A DNA stretch of 64,000 nt. Origin: an uncultured Alphaproteobacteria bacterium. Its GTDB lineage: Bacteria > Pseudomonadota > Alphaproteobacteria > Methylaequorales > Methylaequoraceae. Both the position numbers and the translations under genes were made by a program. The stretch lies in NCBI GenBank assembly GCA_902536655.1, contig CACAYF010000007.1, positions 1-64,000 on the forward strand, in the 5' to 3' direction. Below, piece by piece: positions 30,208-41,968 of the stretch (positions within the stretch are counted from its first letter, which is position 1; each line of letters opens with the position of its first letter). Below the pieces are notes generated by a model. The model made no database searches. It worked only from the letters and a program-made list of their open reading frames with translations, and was not told the origin of the DNA.

Positions 30208-31468
30208 ACAAAAAAAAATTGAAGAAGAAGTATTAAAAATTGGGAGGAAGGCCAAAGAAGCGTCCTTAAAAATTTCTTTACTTTCTTCCAAAAAAAAAAA
30301 GAATATTCTATTAGATGCAGCTGAAAATTTAAAAAAAAATAAACAATTAATTATTGAACATAACGCAATAGATATTGAAGAAAATAAAAATAACTTAAAT
30401 TCGTCTCTTCTTGACAGACTGATGTTAGATTCCAATAGAATTGATAATATTTGTAAAGGTCTAGTTGAAATCTCAGAGTTAGACGATCCAATTGGTAAAA
30501 TTCTAGGAGAATGGACAAGACCAAACGGTTTAAAAATACAAAAAGTCTCAATTCCGCTTGGTGTTATAGGGGTGATATATGAATCAAGGCCTAACGTTGC
30601 TGCAGATGCGGCAGGCTTGTGTTTAAAATCTGGGAATCCACTTATTTTAAGAGGGGGGAGTGAAAGTTATCATTCTTCCTCAAAAATAGTAGAGATCATA
30701 AATCAATCTCTTAGAAAATTTGAACTTCCTGAAGGAACTTTACAGAATATTCCAACAAAAGACAGATTAGCCGTAGGAGCCTTAATCAAAATGGATGAAT
30801 ATGTCGATGTTATTATCCCTAGAGGTGGAAGATCCCTAATTGAAAGAGTGTCAGATGAAAGCAGAGTGCACGTTATCAAACACCTGGATGGCATTTGTCA
30901 TACTTACATTCACAAATCAGCTGACGAGGTAATAAGCAAGAACGTTACCTTAAATGCAAAAATGAGAAGACCTGGAATTTGTGGTGCAACAGAAACAATT
31001 CTTTGTGATAAAGAGGTGGTCAAAACCCATCTACCAAGATTGATTAAATCGTTATCTGACTCAGGTTGTGAGATTAGGGGGGATAGTTATGTAAAAGAAA
31101 TTAACTCAATTATAATTAAAGCAAAAAAAGAGGATTGGAAAACAGAATATTTGGATAAAATAGTGTCTATAAAAACAGTTAACGAAGGAGTAGAGGAAGC
31201 AGTTGATCACATAAATAATTATGGATCTGGACATACAGACGCAATTATTTCTAATGATAAAAAAGCTACAGAATTTTTTTTGAATAATGTTGATAGTGGT
31301 ATTGTAATGCATAATACTTCTACACAATTTGCGGATGGTGGAGAATTTGGAATGGGAGCGGAAATAGGAATTTCAACTTCAAAAGTTCACGCGAGGGGAC
31401 CAGTAGGAGTTGCCCAACTTACGAGTTTCAAATATAAAGTGAGAGGGAAAGGACAAGTTAGACCCTAG
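30200..31468 (+). CDS. proA: gamma-glutamyl phosphate reductase
   Basis: IPLGVIGVIYESRPNVAADAAGLCLKSGN; HNTSTQFADGGEFGMGAEIGIST. Confidence 0.96.
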   Translation: MNKQKKIEEEVLKIGRKAKEASLKISLLSSKKKKNILLDAAENLKKNKQLIIEHNAIDIEENKNNLNSSLLDRLMLDSNRIDNICKGLVEISELDDPIGKILGEWTRPNGLKIQKVSIPLGVIGVIYESRPNVAADAAGLCLKSGNPLILRGGSESYHSSSKIVEIINQSLRKFELPEGTLQNIPTKDRLAVGALIKMDEYVDVIIPRGGRSLIERVSDESRVHVIKHLDGICHTYIHKSADEVISKNVTLNAKMRRPGICGATETILCDKEVVKTHLPRLIKSLSDSGCEIRGDSYVKEINSIIIKAKKEDWKTEYLDKIVSIKTVNEGVEEAVDHINNYGSGHTDAIISNDKKATEFFLNNVDSGIVMHNTSTQFADGGEFGMGAEIGISTSKVHARGPVGVAQLTSFKYKVRGKGQVRP

Positions 31469-31469
31469 T

Positions 31470-32039
31470 TTGAATAAATCTACTAGAAAAATGATTGGAA
31501 TTTTAGGTGGATCTTTTGATCCACCTCATGATGGACACAAGTTTATAAGTCAATACGCATTGATGAGATTAAATCTGCAAGAAGTCTGGTGGATTGTTAC
31601 ATTTAAAAATCCTTTAAAAACAAAAAGTAATAGCTACGCAAAAAGACTTAAGAAGGTAAAAAAGTTTTTAAAACATAGAAGAATAAAAATCCTAGAAATT
31701 AGAGCAGACAAAAATATATATGCAATCGACACAATTTTATATATAAAAAACAAATTTAAGAACAAAAAGTTTATTTGGCTTATGGGAACTGATAATCTTG
31801 AAAATCTACACGAGTGGAAAGAATGGAAAAAAATATTTTATAATATTCCCATTGCAATTTTTGGTAGACCGTCTTACTCTTTAAATATTACAAAAAGTAA
31901 AGCGTTATTTTTTTTTAGGAAGGCAAGAATTAAAAATATTCTTTTTGAAAAGTCACATTCAATTTTACCTCCAAGTTGGTCTTTTATAAGTGGTTTGAAA
32001 AATCATTTATCCTCCTCATGTATAAGAAAGTCAAAATGA
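31470..32039 (+). CDS. nadD: nicotinate-nucleotide adenylyltransferase
   Basis: IGILGGSFDPPHDGHKFIS; WLMGTDNLENLHEWKEW; ISGLKNHLSSSCIR; TTG start, ATG 31491 is the alternative. Confidence 0.92.
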   Translation: MNKSTRKMIGILGGSFDPPHDGHKFISQYALMRLNLQEVWWIVTFKNPLKTKSNSYAKRLKKVKKFLKHRRIKILEIRADKNIYAIDTILYIKNKFKNKKFIWLMGTDNLENLHEWKEWKKIFYNIPIAIFGRPSYSLNITKSKALFFFRKARIKNILFEKSHSILPPSWSFISGLKNHLSSSCIRKSK

Positions 32040-32392
32040 AAGTAAATGTAGAAGCTGACACTCTCCTTAATAAAATCGTCAAAGATCTTCAAGATGTTAA
32101 AGCAAAAGATATTCAAATTATTGATATAAAAAATAGAAGTGCCTTAGGAGATTATATGATTATTGTTAGTGGAACATCGTCGAGACATATAAATTCTATT
32201 GTTGCCAATATTGTAAAATTGAATAAGAATCACATTCTGTCAACTGAAGGCATTAACTCTACAGATTGGTTAATAGTAGATTTTGGTGATATTATTTTGA
32301 ATGTTTTTAAACCGGAAACAAGGGAACATTATTCGCTCGAAAAAATTTGGAAAAACAATGATTTGGAAGATGAAAAATTTCGATTTGGATAG
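32036..32392 (+). CDS. rsfS: ribosome silencing factor
   Basis: GDYMIIVSGTSSRHINSIV; WLIVDFGDIILNVFKPETREHYSLEKIW; ATGA overlap with nadD. Confidence 0.95.
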   Translation: MKVNVEADTLLNKIVKDLQDVKAKDIQIIDIKNRSALGDYMIIVSGTSSRHINSIVANIVKLNKNHILSTEGINSTDWLIVDFGDIILNVFKPETREHYSLEKIWKNNDLEDEKFRFG

Positions 32393-32394
32393 AT

Positions 32395-32847
32395 ATGATT
32401 ATTAATATCTTATCTTTAGGTAAGTTTAAAATGAACCAAACTTATAAAAGTATTTTTGAATACTACAGAAAAAGAATTAAGTTTAAGACAGTTTTGATAG
32501 AATTAAAAACCTATAAAACAAACAAAAAGAGAGAATTAGAAAAACTAGAAATTCTCAAGTATTTGAAAAATCAAGATCACAACAATGTCTTAGTCTTGGA
32601 TACACGTGGAGAAAATTTATCAAGTTTAAAGTTTGCAAATTTCTTAAAAAACAAAATAAATTCAGGTTGTAAGAGGTTAGATTTTATAATTGGCAGCGAG
32701 GCAGGGCTCGACAATTTTTTTAAAGATTCATTTTCTACGATCTCATTTGGCAATCAAACCTGGCCACACCTTCTGGTTAGAGTTATGTTAATTGAACAAA
32801 TATACAGGGGTTTAGAAATTATAAAAAATTCTCGATACCACAAATAG
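32395..32847 (+). CDS. rlmH: 23S rRNA (pseudouridine1915-N3)-methyltransferase
   Basis: LDTRGENLSS; FIIGSEAGL; LVRVMLIEQIYRGLEIIKNSRYHK. Confidence 0.93.
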   Translation: MIINILSLGKFKMNQTYKSIFEYYRKRIKFKTVLIELKTYKTNKKRELEKLEILKYLKNQDHNNVLVLDTRGENLSSLKFANFLKNKINSGCKRLDFIIGSEAGLDNFFKDSFSTISFGNQTWPHLLVRVMLIEQIYRGLEIIKNSRYHK

Positions 32848-32854
32848 CCATAAA

Positions 32855-34360
32855 ATGAGAAAGAAAGTACTAATTTGCATCTTAGACGGTTGGGGATTGG
32901 GGAAGGAGAATTCCCATAATGCTATTTTCCTTGCAAAAAAAAAAAATTTTGATTATCTAACAAAAAAATACGGATATCTTAAACTAAAGGCCTCAGAAAA
33001 TGACGTAGGATTACCCACTGGTCAATTTGGAAATTCTGAAGTTGGACACACAAATATTGGAGCTGGAAGAATCATTCTTCAAGATGTAATGAGAATTTCA
33101 GAATCCTTTGGGAATGGAGAGATTAAAAATAAATCTGCCATAACAAATATTTTAGAAAATTGTAAAAGGATCCACATTGTTGGTTTGATTTCTGAGGGAG
33201 GAGTTCATGGGCATCAAGATCATCTTTTTGATCTAATAGAAATTCTTAATAGAAAAAAACCAATTATTTTTATTCATTGTATTTTAGATGGAAGGGATAG
33301 CTCCCCAATTGGGGGTAAAGAAAATTTACGCGTATTAATCGAAAAAATAGGCAAAAGGAAAAATATCAAAATTGCCAGTATTTCTGGTCGATTTTTTGCT
33401 ATGGATAGGGATAACAGATGGGAAAGAATTGAGAAAGCTTATAAAGCTATTATAGAAGGTTCTGGACCAAAAAAGAGAAATTATTTATCTGCAATAATTG
33501 ATAGTTACAACAAACACATCACTGATGAATTTTTTGAACCAACTAATTTTGGTGATTATAACGGAGCTCAAGACGGAGACGGGTTTTTTATTACAAATTA
33601 TAGAGCTGATCGGGTAAGAGAAATTTTATCTTCTATATTTGATGATGATTTTAATCACTTTAAGAGAACAAAAATACCAAAATTTTTAAATCCAATTAGC
33701 ATGGTTGAATATTCAAAAAGATTAAAAAAAAAAATTAAACCAATTTTTGAATCAATTCAAATAAAAGAAACATTAGGCGAAGTGGTCTCTTGTTTTGGAT
33801 TAAAGCAACTAAGAGTTGCTGAGACAGAAAAATATGCGCACGTAACATATTTTCTTAATGGAGGAGTTGAAGAAAAATTTGATGGAGAGGATAGAATTTT
33901 GATCCCATCCCCAAGAGTAAAGACTTATGATATGAAACCAGAAATGTCAGCTTTTGAGGTAAGAGATCATGTTATAGAAAATATTAAAAAAAAAAAATAC
34001 GATTTAATTATAACAAATTTTGCGAATCCGGACATGGTTGGTCATACAGGTAATATAGAAGCTACTATTAAAGCAATCGAGGTAGTAGATGAATGTATTG
34101 GAAAGATTTTTAAACAATGTAAAAACAATGGATATTCACTTATTCTAACTTCAGACCACGGTAATGCTGAAAACATGTTCGATGAGAAAAAAAATATAGT
34201 ATGTACAACTCACTCACTAAATTTGGTTCCTTTTACTATTTGTGAAAAAATAAATTATTCAATCAAAACAGGTAAGCTTGCAGATATCGCTCCAACAGTA
34301 TTAAAGCTTCTCGGTATTAAAATTCCAATTCAAATGAGAGGAAAGCCACTTATTAAATGA
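32855..34360 (+). CDS. gpmI: 2,3-bisphosphoglycerate-independent phosphoglycerate mutase
   Basis: ICILDGWGLG; GNSEVGHTNIGAGRI; HCILDGRDS; NFANPDMVGHTG; LTSDHGNAE. Confidence 0.97.
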   Translation: MRKKVLICILDGWGLGKENSHNAIFLAKKKNFDYLTKKYGYLKLKASENDVGLPTGQFGNSEVGHTNIGAGRIILQDVMRISESFGNGEIKNKSAITNILENCKRIHIVGLISEGGVHGHQDHLFDLIEILNRKKPIIFIHCILDGRDSSPIGGKENLRVLIEKIGKRKNIKIASISGRFFAMDRDNRWERIEKAYKAIIEGSGPKKRNYLSAIIDSYNKHITDEFFEPTNFGDYNGAQDGDGFFITNYRADRVREILSSIFDDDFNHFKRTKIPKFLNPISMVEYSKRLKKKIKPIFESIQIKETLGEVVSCFGLKQLRVAETEKYAHVTYFLNGGVEEKFDGEDRILIPSPRVKTYDMKPEMSAFEVRDHVIENIKKKKYDLIITNFANPDMVGHTGNIEATIKAIEVVDECIGKIFKQCKNNGYSLILTSDHGNAENMFDEKKNIVCTTHSLNLVPFTICEKINYSIKTGKLADIAPTVLKLLGIKIPIQMRGKPLIK

Positions 34361-35370
34361 TAAAGATTTCAATAATAATTGTAGTGTGTTTGAATTTATC
34401 TAATGCATTTGCAAAAAACACAGATTTGAAAGTTAAATTAAACAGTCTAAAAAAACAAACCGTAAAAATTCATAATGAAATTTTGCTTAATAACAAGGAA
34501 TTAAAAAAAATTAAAATTGATTTAGATAGAAATACGCAAAAGAAAATTATTATAAATAAATATATTAAAAATAAGGATCTTTTAGGTAGGAGAATTATTT
34601 TTTTATTACAAGATAAGTTTTATACAAATCAATTTACAAGAATTGTAAGGGATCTTGACAATTCATCGCAAGAATTAATAACAAAGCAGATAATAAGAGA
34701 ATTTTTTTTAAAGGATGTTAAAACTGGTATCAACGAATACTTCTTGAACTTAGAAAATTTAAAGTCACTCGATAGTGAATTAGCATTAGAATTAGAAAAT
34801 TATAAAACGAAAAAGAAAAATTTAAAAAAAAAATTATTTAAGCTTGAAAAAAAAATAAAAGAAGTTGCTACGGTTCAAAAGAAGGTGAAAACTAACAACA
34901 AACTCAAACAAAAAGCTAAAGATCTTAGAAAAAAAGCAAAAAATTTAAATGACTTAGTAAAAGCCGCTGAAACAAAAAGAAAAATAATTTCCAAAATAAA
35001 ATCGAGAATTAAAATGCCAGTCTCAGGTGAAATAATCTCAGACTATGGGGAAGGAAAAGACCAACATAAACTAAAAAACGGTTTGGTTTTCAAGGTCAAG
35101 GAGGATTCATTCGTTACATCTCCAATGGATGGTACTGTGGTGTATGCTAATAAGTTCAAGAGTTTCGGAAATTTAGTAATGATAAAAGATAATAAAGGGT
35201 TCACTTCGGTGTTGATAGGCATGAGAAATTTGTTAATTTCAACTGGAAACGAAGTTTTGGTTGGAGAACCAATTGCAAAAATTTCTTCAACGCTACAAAG
35301 TCAACTTTATTTTGAATTGAGAGAAAATGGTAAAATTGTTGATCCAAAATCAAAAGTTGAGATTTTATAA
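34357..35370 (+). CDS. envC: EnvC-like murein hydrolase activator (coiled coil plus degenerate LytM domain)
   Basis: Signal peptide, long K-rich coiled coil, C-terminal M23-like fold with metal ligands replaced (QLYFELR where catalytic LytM has HLHFE). Confidence 0.8.
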   Translation: MIKISIIIVVCLNLSNAFAKNTDLKVKLNSLKKQTVKIHNEILLNNKELKKIKIDLDRNTQKKIIINKYIKNKDLLGRRIIFLLQDKFYTNQFTRIVRDLDNSSQELITKQIIREFFLKDVKTGINEYFLNLENLKSLDSELALELENYKTKKKNLKKKLFKLEKKIKEVATVQKKVKTNNKLKQKAKDLRKKAKNLNDLVKAAETKRKIISKIKSRIKMPVSGEIISDYGEGKDQHKLKNGLVFKVKEDSFVTSPMDGTVVYANKFKSFGNLVMIKDNKGFTSVLIGMRNLLISTGNEVLVGEPIAKISSTLQSQLYFELRENGKIVDPKSKVEIL

Positions 35371-35402
35371 AAAAACTGCATAATCAACACTATATTATAA
35401 TT

Positions 35403-36656
35403 ATGAAAAATTTATTAATTTTTTTGACGCTATTGATTCTACCCTTTTCATTGAAAACTGAGGAAGAAAAGGATGTTTACAAATATCTCAACCTATTTGG
35501 TGAGGCGTTCGAGAAGATAAAAAATAATTACGTAGAGGATGTTACATCAAAAGATCTGATCGAATCAGCGATAGAAGGTATGTTAAGTTCACTTGATCCT
35601 CACTCCACCTATCTAAATTATGAAGAACTCAATGAATTGAAGGTTCAGACGAAAGGGGAGTTTGGAGGTTTAGGTATTGAAGTCACACTTGAAAATGGGT
35701 TTGTAAAGGTAATAGCTCCAATTGACGACACTCCTGCTGATAAGGCTGGAATTAAGTCAGGTGACCTAATAACACATCTAGATGATGAACCCGTTTTAGG
35801 TATGACACTGTCTGAAGCAGTATCTATTATGAGAGGAAAAGTTGGGTCTAAAATAAAACTAACCATTAATAGAAATGAAAATGAAAATCTTCAAATTTTT
35901 ATAACAAGAGCTATCATACAGTTAAAAGCTGTCAAAGCTAGACTTGAGAACAATATTGGATACATAAGAGTATCATCCTTCAACCAAAAGGTTGACAGAC
36001 AAATAATCGATTCAATAAAAAATTTTAAAAAAGACAAACTTATAGGTTACGTTTTAGATCTTAGAAACAACCCAGGTGGTCTTTTAGATCAAGCTGTTAA
36101 TGTTACTGATATATTCCTTGAAAAAGGGGAAATTGTCTCAACTAGAGGAAGAAATGGAAAGCAAGGAAGTAGATATAATGCTGTAAAAAATGATCTTACA
36201 GAGGGGCTACCCCTTATAGTTCTAATAAATCAGGGTAGTGCTTCTGCATCTGAAATTGTTGCAGGAGCACTTCAGGATCATAAAAGAGCAATTATAATGG
36301 GAACGAAATCTTTTGGTAAAGGTTCTGTACAGACGATAATTCCTTCGGGAGAGGACGTTGCGCTGAAGTTGACTACTGCAAAATATTATACGCCATCAGG
36401 CAGATCAATTCAGAAAACCGGAATCGATCCTGATATTTTGGTTGAACAAGCTGAACTTAAAAAGGTTGATGACCTTATTAGCAGAAAAGAATCAGATCTT
36501 AGAGGTGCGATAGAGAATGATCAAGAAAATTCCAATGAAGTAGAGGATGCGTCAAACTCTAAAAAAGACGAAGAAAATGTTGACGATTATCAACTTACAA
36601 GAGCCTTTGACTTAATACTTGCTATTAATTTGATAAATAAGAAAAAAGCAAATTAA
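35403..36656 (+). CDS. ctpA: S41 family C-terminal processing peptidase
   Basis: PDZ GLGIEVTLENG; GSASASEIVAGALQDHKRAIIMGTKSFGKGSVQ Ser/Lys dyad. Confidence 0.94.
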   Translation: MKNLLIFLTLLILPFSLKTEEEKDVYKYLNLFGEAFEKIKNNYVEDVTSKDLIESAIEGMLSSLDPHSTYLNYEELNELKVQTKGEFGGLGIEVTLENGFVKVIAPIDDTPADKAGIKSGDLITHLDDEPVLGMTLSEAVSIMRGKVGSKIKLTINRNENENLQIFITRAIIQLKAVKARLENNIGYIRVSSFNQKVDRQIIDSIKNFKKDKLIGYVLDLRNNPGGLLDQAVNVTDIFLEKGEIVSTRGRNGKQGSRYNAVKNDLTEGLPLIVLINQGSASASEIVAGALQDHKRAIIMGTKSFGKGSVQTIIPSGEDVALKLTTAKYYTPSGRSIQKTGIDPDILVEQAELKKVDDLISRKESDLRGAIENDQENSNEVEDASNSKKDEENVDDYQLTRAFDLILAINLINKKKAN

Positions 36657-36670
36657 TTGTTTAAAGTTTC

Positions 36671-37141
36671 ATGAAAAAAAAATATCGCAAAGGTGTTGGT
36701 ATTTTTCTCATAAATAAAAAAAATCAACTTTGGGTAGGAAAAAGATTTGATTATAAGAATGAATACTGGCAGATGCCACAAGGAGGAATAGATGAACTCG
36801 AATCTCCTGAAAATGCAATGAAAAGGGAATTAGCGGAGGAAACTGGATTAGAAAAAAATTACGAAATTATAAGTAAAACGAGTGAGTGGTTAGATTATAA
36901 ACTTCCTCAAGTATTGGTAGACGAGGTTTGGAATGGAAAATATATTGGACAAAAACAAATTTGGTTTGCTTGCCGATTTTTTGGTAATGACGACCAGATT
37001 GATATAAACTGCTTTAAAAATCCTGAGTTTTGCGAGTGGAGATGGATAGACCCAGTAGATTGTTTGGATTTAGTTGTCCCATTTAAAAAAAAATTATATA
37101 TAAAAGTACTTAAAAATTTTAAAAATCTTTATCATGAGTAA
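36671..37141 (+). CDS. rppH: RNA pyrophosphohydrolase
   Basis: RKGVGIFLINKKNQLWVGKR; WQMPQGGIDELESPENAMKRELAEETGL. Confidence 0.95.
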   Translation: MKKKYRKGVGIFLINKKNQLWVGKRFDYKNEYWQMPQGGIDELESPENAMKRELAEETGLEKNYEIISKTSEWLDYKLPQVLVDEVWNGKYIGQKQIWFACRFFGNDDQIDINCFKNPEFCEWRWIDPVDCLDLVVPFKKKLYIKVLKNFKNLYHE

Positions 37142-37494
37142 TAAAGTTTCTTCAATGCTTTATCTTTCATTTTTTTCAGGTTTGTGTCATCCTTATTAAA
37201 CGATTCATCAGTTACAGTTTCTGAACTAACTGAGTTAGTATTAATTATCTCTTCGGTTAGTAGTGAACACTTATTTCCTGAAACTTCAATGATTCCTCCT
37301 GTTACCAAAAAAGTTTCAATCAGTTTTTTGTCTAGATAAATGTATACTATTCCAACTCTTAAAGATGTTAAAAATGGCATATGATTTTTAAGAATACCAA
37401 AGTCACCTTCGCTTCCAGGAAAAATGACAAGATCAATTTCCTTTTCAAAGAAAATCTCATTGGGTGAGATTATTTCAAGTTTAAATTGTTTCAT
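37132..37494 (-). CDS. atpC: ATP synthase F1 epsilon subunit
   Basis: FPGSEGDFGILKNHMPFLTSLRVGIVYI; follows atpD. Confidence 0.93.
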   Translation of the reverse strand: MKQFKLEIISPNEIFFEKEIDLVIFPGSEGDFGILKNHMPFLTSLRVGIVYIYLDKKLIETFLVTGGIIEVSGNKCSLLTEEIINTNSVSSETVTDESFNKDDTNLKKMKDKALKKLYYS

Positions 37495-37498
37495 TTTA

Positions 37499-38929
<1,431 letters not shown>

Positions 38930-38932
38930 TTA

Positions 38933-39808
38933 TTAAACAGCTTCTGCACCTGAAATTATTTCAATTAACTCTTTTGTAATAAGAGCTTGTCTTGACCTAT
39001 TATAAAATAGTGTTAAATCGTCAATCATATCATTTGCGTTTCTTGTTGCATTATCCATAGCAGTCATTCTTGATCCTTGCTCACTTGCTAGGTTTTCAAG
39101 AAGAGCAGTGTGTATTTGTATTGCAATATTTTTAGGAATAATTTCATTTAAAATTTCCTCTTCACTTGGCTCAAAATCATAAGATCTATTTGAGTTGTTT
39201 TCACCGTTTGCATCTAATACATTTAAAGGAAGAAGTTGCATGGACTGAACAGTTTGGGAAATTGCACTTTTAAATTCAGTGTATATTAAATGGCATTCAT
39301 CCATTGAATTATTAAGAAATAGTTCTAAAATTTTATCTCGTATCGATTTGGCTAGATCAAATTTTATTGATGGGTTAGCAATATCATAAAAGAACTCTAA
39401 AATAGATTCACCGCAATATCTCTGAAGAGATTGATAAGCTTTCTTACCAACAAAAATATAGCTAACTTTGTATCCACTGCGAATTATTTTCTCTGATAGT
39501 TTTTTTGAAAATTTTATTATTGAACCATTAAATCCTCCGCATAATCCTCGATCAGCCGAACAAACTATAAGAAGTATGTTTTTGTTTTTTTTTGTTTTTT
39601 TTTCTGAATATTTAAATTCTTTTGATTTATTATTGTCAACTAAAGAGCTCACAATTTCACTCAATTTTCTAGCATATGGTCTGGTTTTTTCTGCATTATC
39701 TTGTGCTCTTTTTAACTTTGCTGCTGCGACCATTTTCATTGCAGAAGTAATTTTTTTGGTTGACTTAACACTTGATATTCGGTTTCTTAGATCTTTAAGA
39801 CTTGGCAT
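38933..39808 (-). CDS. atpG: ATP synthase F1 gamma subunit
   Basis: [53 protein letters not shown]. Confidence 0.97.
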   Translation of the reverse strand: MPSLKDLRNRISSVKSTKKITSAMKMVAAAKLKRAQDNAEKTRPYARKLSEIVSSLVDNNKSKEFKYSEKKTKKNKNILLIVCSADRGLCGGFNGSIIKFSKKLSEKIIRSGYKVSYIFVGKKAYQSLQRYCGESILEFFYDIANPSIKFDLAKSIRDKILELFLNNSMDECHLIYTEFKSAISQTVQSMQLLPLNVLDANGENNSNRSYDFEPSEEEILNEIIPKNIAIQIHTALLENLASEQGSRMTAMDNATRNANDMIDDLTLFYNRSRQALITKELIEIISGAEAV

Positions 39809-41345
39809 TATGTTCCTCTAAGAATTTTTTTACTTCGTTTTCCACGAAATTACCCAACTTCTTGTCAAGTTCGTCGCTAATACTTTGTTCTTTTTTAAGA
39901 GATTCTAAAATTTGTTTTCCTTCATTTCTAATCTTTTCCAGAAGATATTTTTCAAATTTTGTTATATCGTTAATAGAAATTTTATCAAGATGACCTCTTA
40001 CCCCTGAAAATATCACAACAACTTGTTCTTCTACTTTTAAAGGAGTATATTGAGGTTGTTTCAGGATTTCCGTCAATCTTCTACCTCTTTCCAAAAGATT
40101 CCTTGTAGATTGATCTAGGTCAGAAGCAAATTGTGAAAAAGCTTCCATCTCTCTAAATTGTGCTAGATCAAGTTTAATTGAACCAGAAACTTGTTTCATT
40201 GCTTTTATTTGAGCCGCAGATCCAACACGGCTTACAGATAATCCCACGTTGACTGCAGGTCTGATGCCTTTAAAGAAAAGCTCGGTCTCTAGGAAAATTT
40301 GACCATCAGTTATTGAAATTACGTTGGTTGGGATATAAGCAGAAACGTCGCCTGCTTGTGTTTCAATAACAGGTAAAGAAGTTAAAGATCCTAAACCACT
40401 TTTTTCTCCCATTTTAGCTGCTCTTTCAAGTAATCTTGAATGAATGTAAAAAACATCACCAGGGAAAGCTTCTCTTCCTGGAGGTCTTCTAAGTAAAAGA
40501 GACATCTGCCTGTATGCCACTGCTTGTTTAGATAGATCATCGTAGAAGATTACAGCATGCATACCATTATCTCTAAAAAACTCCCCCATAGCGCAGCCTG
40601 TGTAGGGTGCAAGAAACTGAAGTGGTGCAGGGTCAGACGCGGTTGCAGCAACAACTATCGAGTATTTCATAGCATCGTTGTCTTCAAGTGTCTTTACTAT
40701 TTGTGCAACAGTAGACCTTTTCTGTCCTATAGAAACATAAATACAATACAATTTTTTTGATTCATCGTCTGAATTGTTAATCTCTTTTTGATTTATTATT
40801 GTATCGACAATTACTGATGTTTTTCCGGTTTGACGGTCGCCTATAATCAATTCTCGTTGACCTCGTCCAATTGGTATTAGGCTATCTATTGCCTTGATTC
40901 CAGTTTGCATTGGTTCATGAACTGATTTTCTAGGAATAATGCCAGGTGCTTTTAATTCTGCACGCCTATACTTGACGTCTTTAAGAGGACCCTTTCCATC
41001 AATAGGATTTCCAAGTCCGTCAACAACTCTTCCTAATAAACTTTTTCCTGTTGGTACCTCAACAATGGAATTTGTTCTTTTAACAACATCTCCTTCTTTA
41101 ATAGATTTATCACTGCCGAAAATAACAACACCAACATTATCATCTTCTAAATTGAGAGCCATACCCTTTACTTTTCCTGGAAATTCAACCATCTCTCCGG
41201 CTTGCACATTGTCTAACCCATAAACTCTTGCAATTCCGTCGCCTACAGTCAAAACAGTGCCAACTTCAGAAATTGTAGGTTCATCGTCAAGATTTTTAAT
41301 TTCAGATTTTAATATTGCTGAGATTTCAGATGCATCAATTGTCAT
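39795..41345 (-). CDS. atpA: ATP synthase F1 alpha subunit
   Basis: [56 protein letters not shown]. Confidence 0.98.
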   Translation of the reverse strand: MTIDASEISAILKSEIKNLDDEPTISEVGTVLTVGDGIARVYGLDNVQAGEMVEFPGKVKGMALNLEDDNVGVVIFGSDKSIKEGDVVKRTNSIVEVPTGKSLLGRVVDGLGNPIDGKGPLKDVKYRRAELKAPGIIPRKSVHEPMQTGIKAIDSLIPIGRGQRELIIGDRQTGKTSVIVDTIINQKEINNSDDESKKLYCIYVSIGQKRSTVAQIVKTLEDNDAMKYSIVVAATASDPAPLQFLAPYTGCAMGEFFRDNGMHAVIFYDDLSKQAVAYRQMSLLLRRPPGREAFPGDVFYIHSRLLERAAKMGEKSGLGSLTSLPVIETQAGDVSAYIPTNVISITDGQIFLETELFFKGIRPAVNVGLSVSRVGSAAQIKAMKQVSGSIKLDLAQFREMEAFSQFASDLDQSTRNLLERGRRLTEILKQPQYTPLKVEEQVVVIFSGVRGHLDKISINDITKFEKYLLEKIRNEGKQILESLKKEQSISDELDKKLGNFVENEVKKFLEEHNAKS

Positions 41346-41360
41346 TAATTTTACCTTTCT

Positions 41361-41903
41361 TTAAATTCCAAATTCTGTCAGTTTTGATTTAATTGAGTTA
41401 TCGATCATAATAGACCGAATCTTAATGATTATTCCACCTATAATGTCTTTATCTATTATTTTTGTTAGCTTAACTTTCAACTTTAGAGATTCAGATAGTT
41501 TTTTCTTTAATTTTTGCTCTAGATCTTTATTTAACGGCTCAGAGGTTGTGACAATTATTTCGGTAAAACCACCTTTAAAATCAATTATCCTCTTAAATTC
41601 ATTAAAGATTTTTTCTTGAAGATTTATTTTGCCATGCTTTGTTAGAACACATATAAAACCCTGAAAAAACTGATTATATGAAAAAGATTTACAAATTTTT
41701 TTCAAAACAAGTGATTTTTTTTGGGAGTTAACCAGAGGGTTTTTTATATAGTTGGATAAATCATTTGAGGTTTTTAATACTTTGTTGAAGTGTTCAAAAT
41801 TTTGAGTAATTTTTTTTAATTCGTTTTCCTCTTGAGATGACAAAATAAGTGCATTTGCATATCTTATACAAATTTCATTTATATTTTCCACGTTTTTAGT
41901 CAA
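41361..41903 (-). CDS. atpH: ATP synthase F1 delta subunit
   Basis: Position upstream of atpA; RYANAL; DKDIIGGIIIKIRSIMIDNSIKSKL C-terminus. Confidence 0.93.
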   Translation of the reverse strand: MTKNVENINEICIRYANALILSSQEENELKKITQNFEHFNKVLKTSNDLSNYIKNPLVNSQKKSLVLKKICKSFSYNQFFQGFICVLTKHGKINLQEKIFNEFKRIIDFKGGFTEIIVTTSEPLNKDLEQKLKKKLSESLKLKVKLTKIIDKDIIGGIIIKIRSIMIDNSIKSKLTEFGI

Positions 41904-41968
41904 GTCTATCTCTTAAATTAAAATTTGTTCTTAGCATAAGTAAAGTTTCTGATCAATATTTGAAATTA

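Noticed and set aside
35000-35370. Loss of metal ligands in the LytM domain of the EnvC-like protein
   Set aside because: EnvC-type activators are known to have degenerate LytM sites; expected, not novel.
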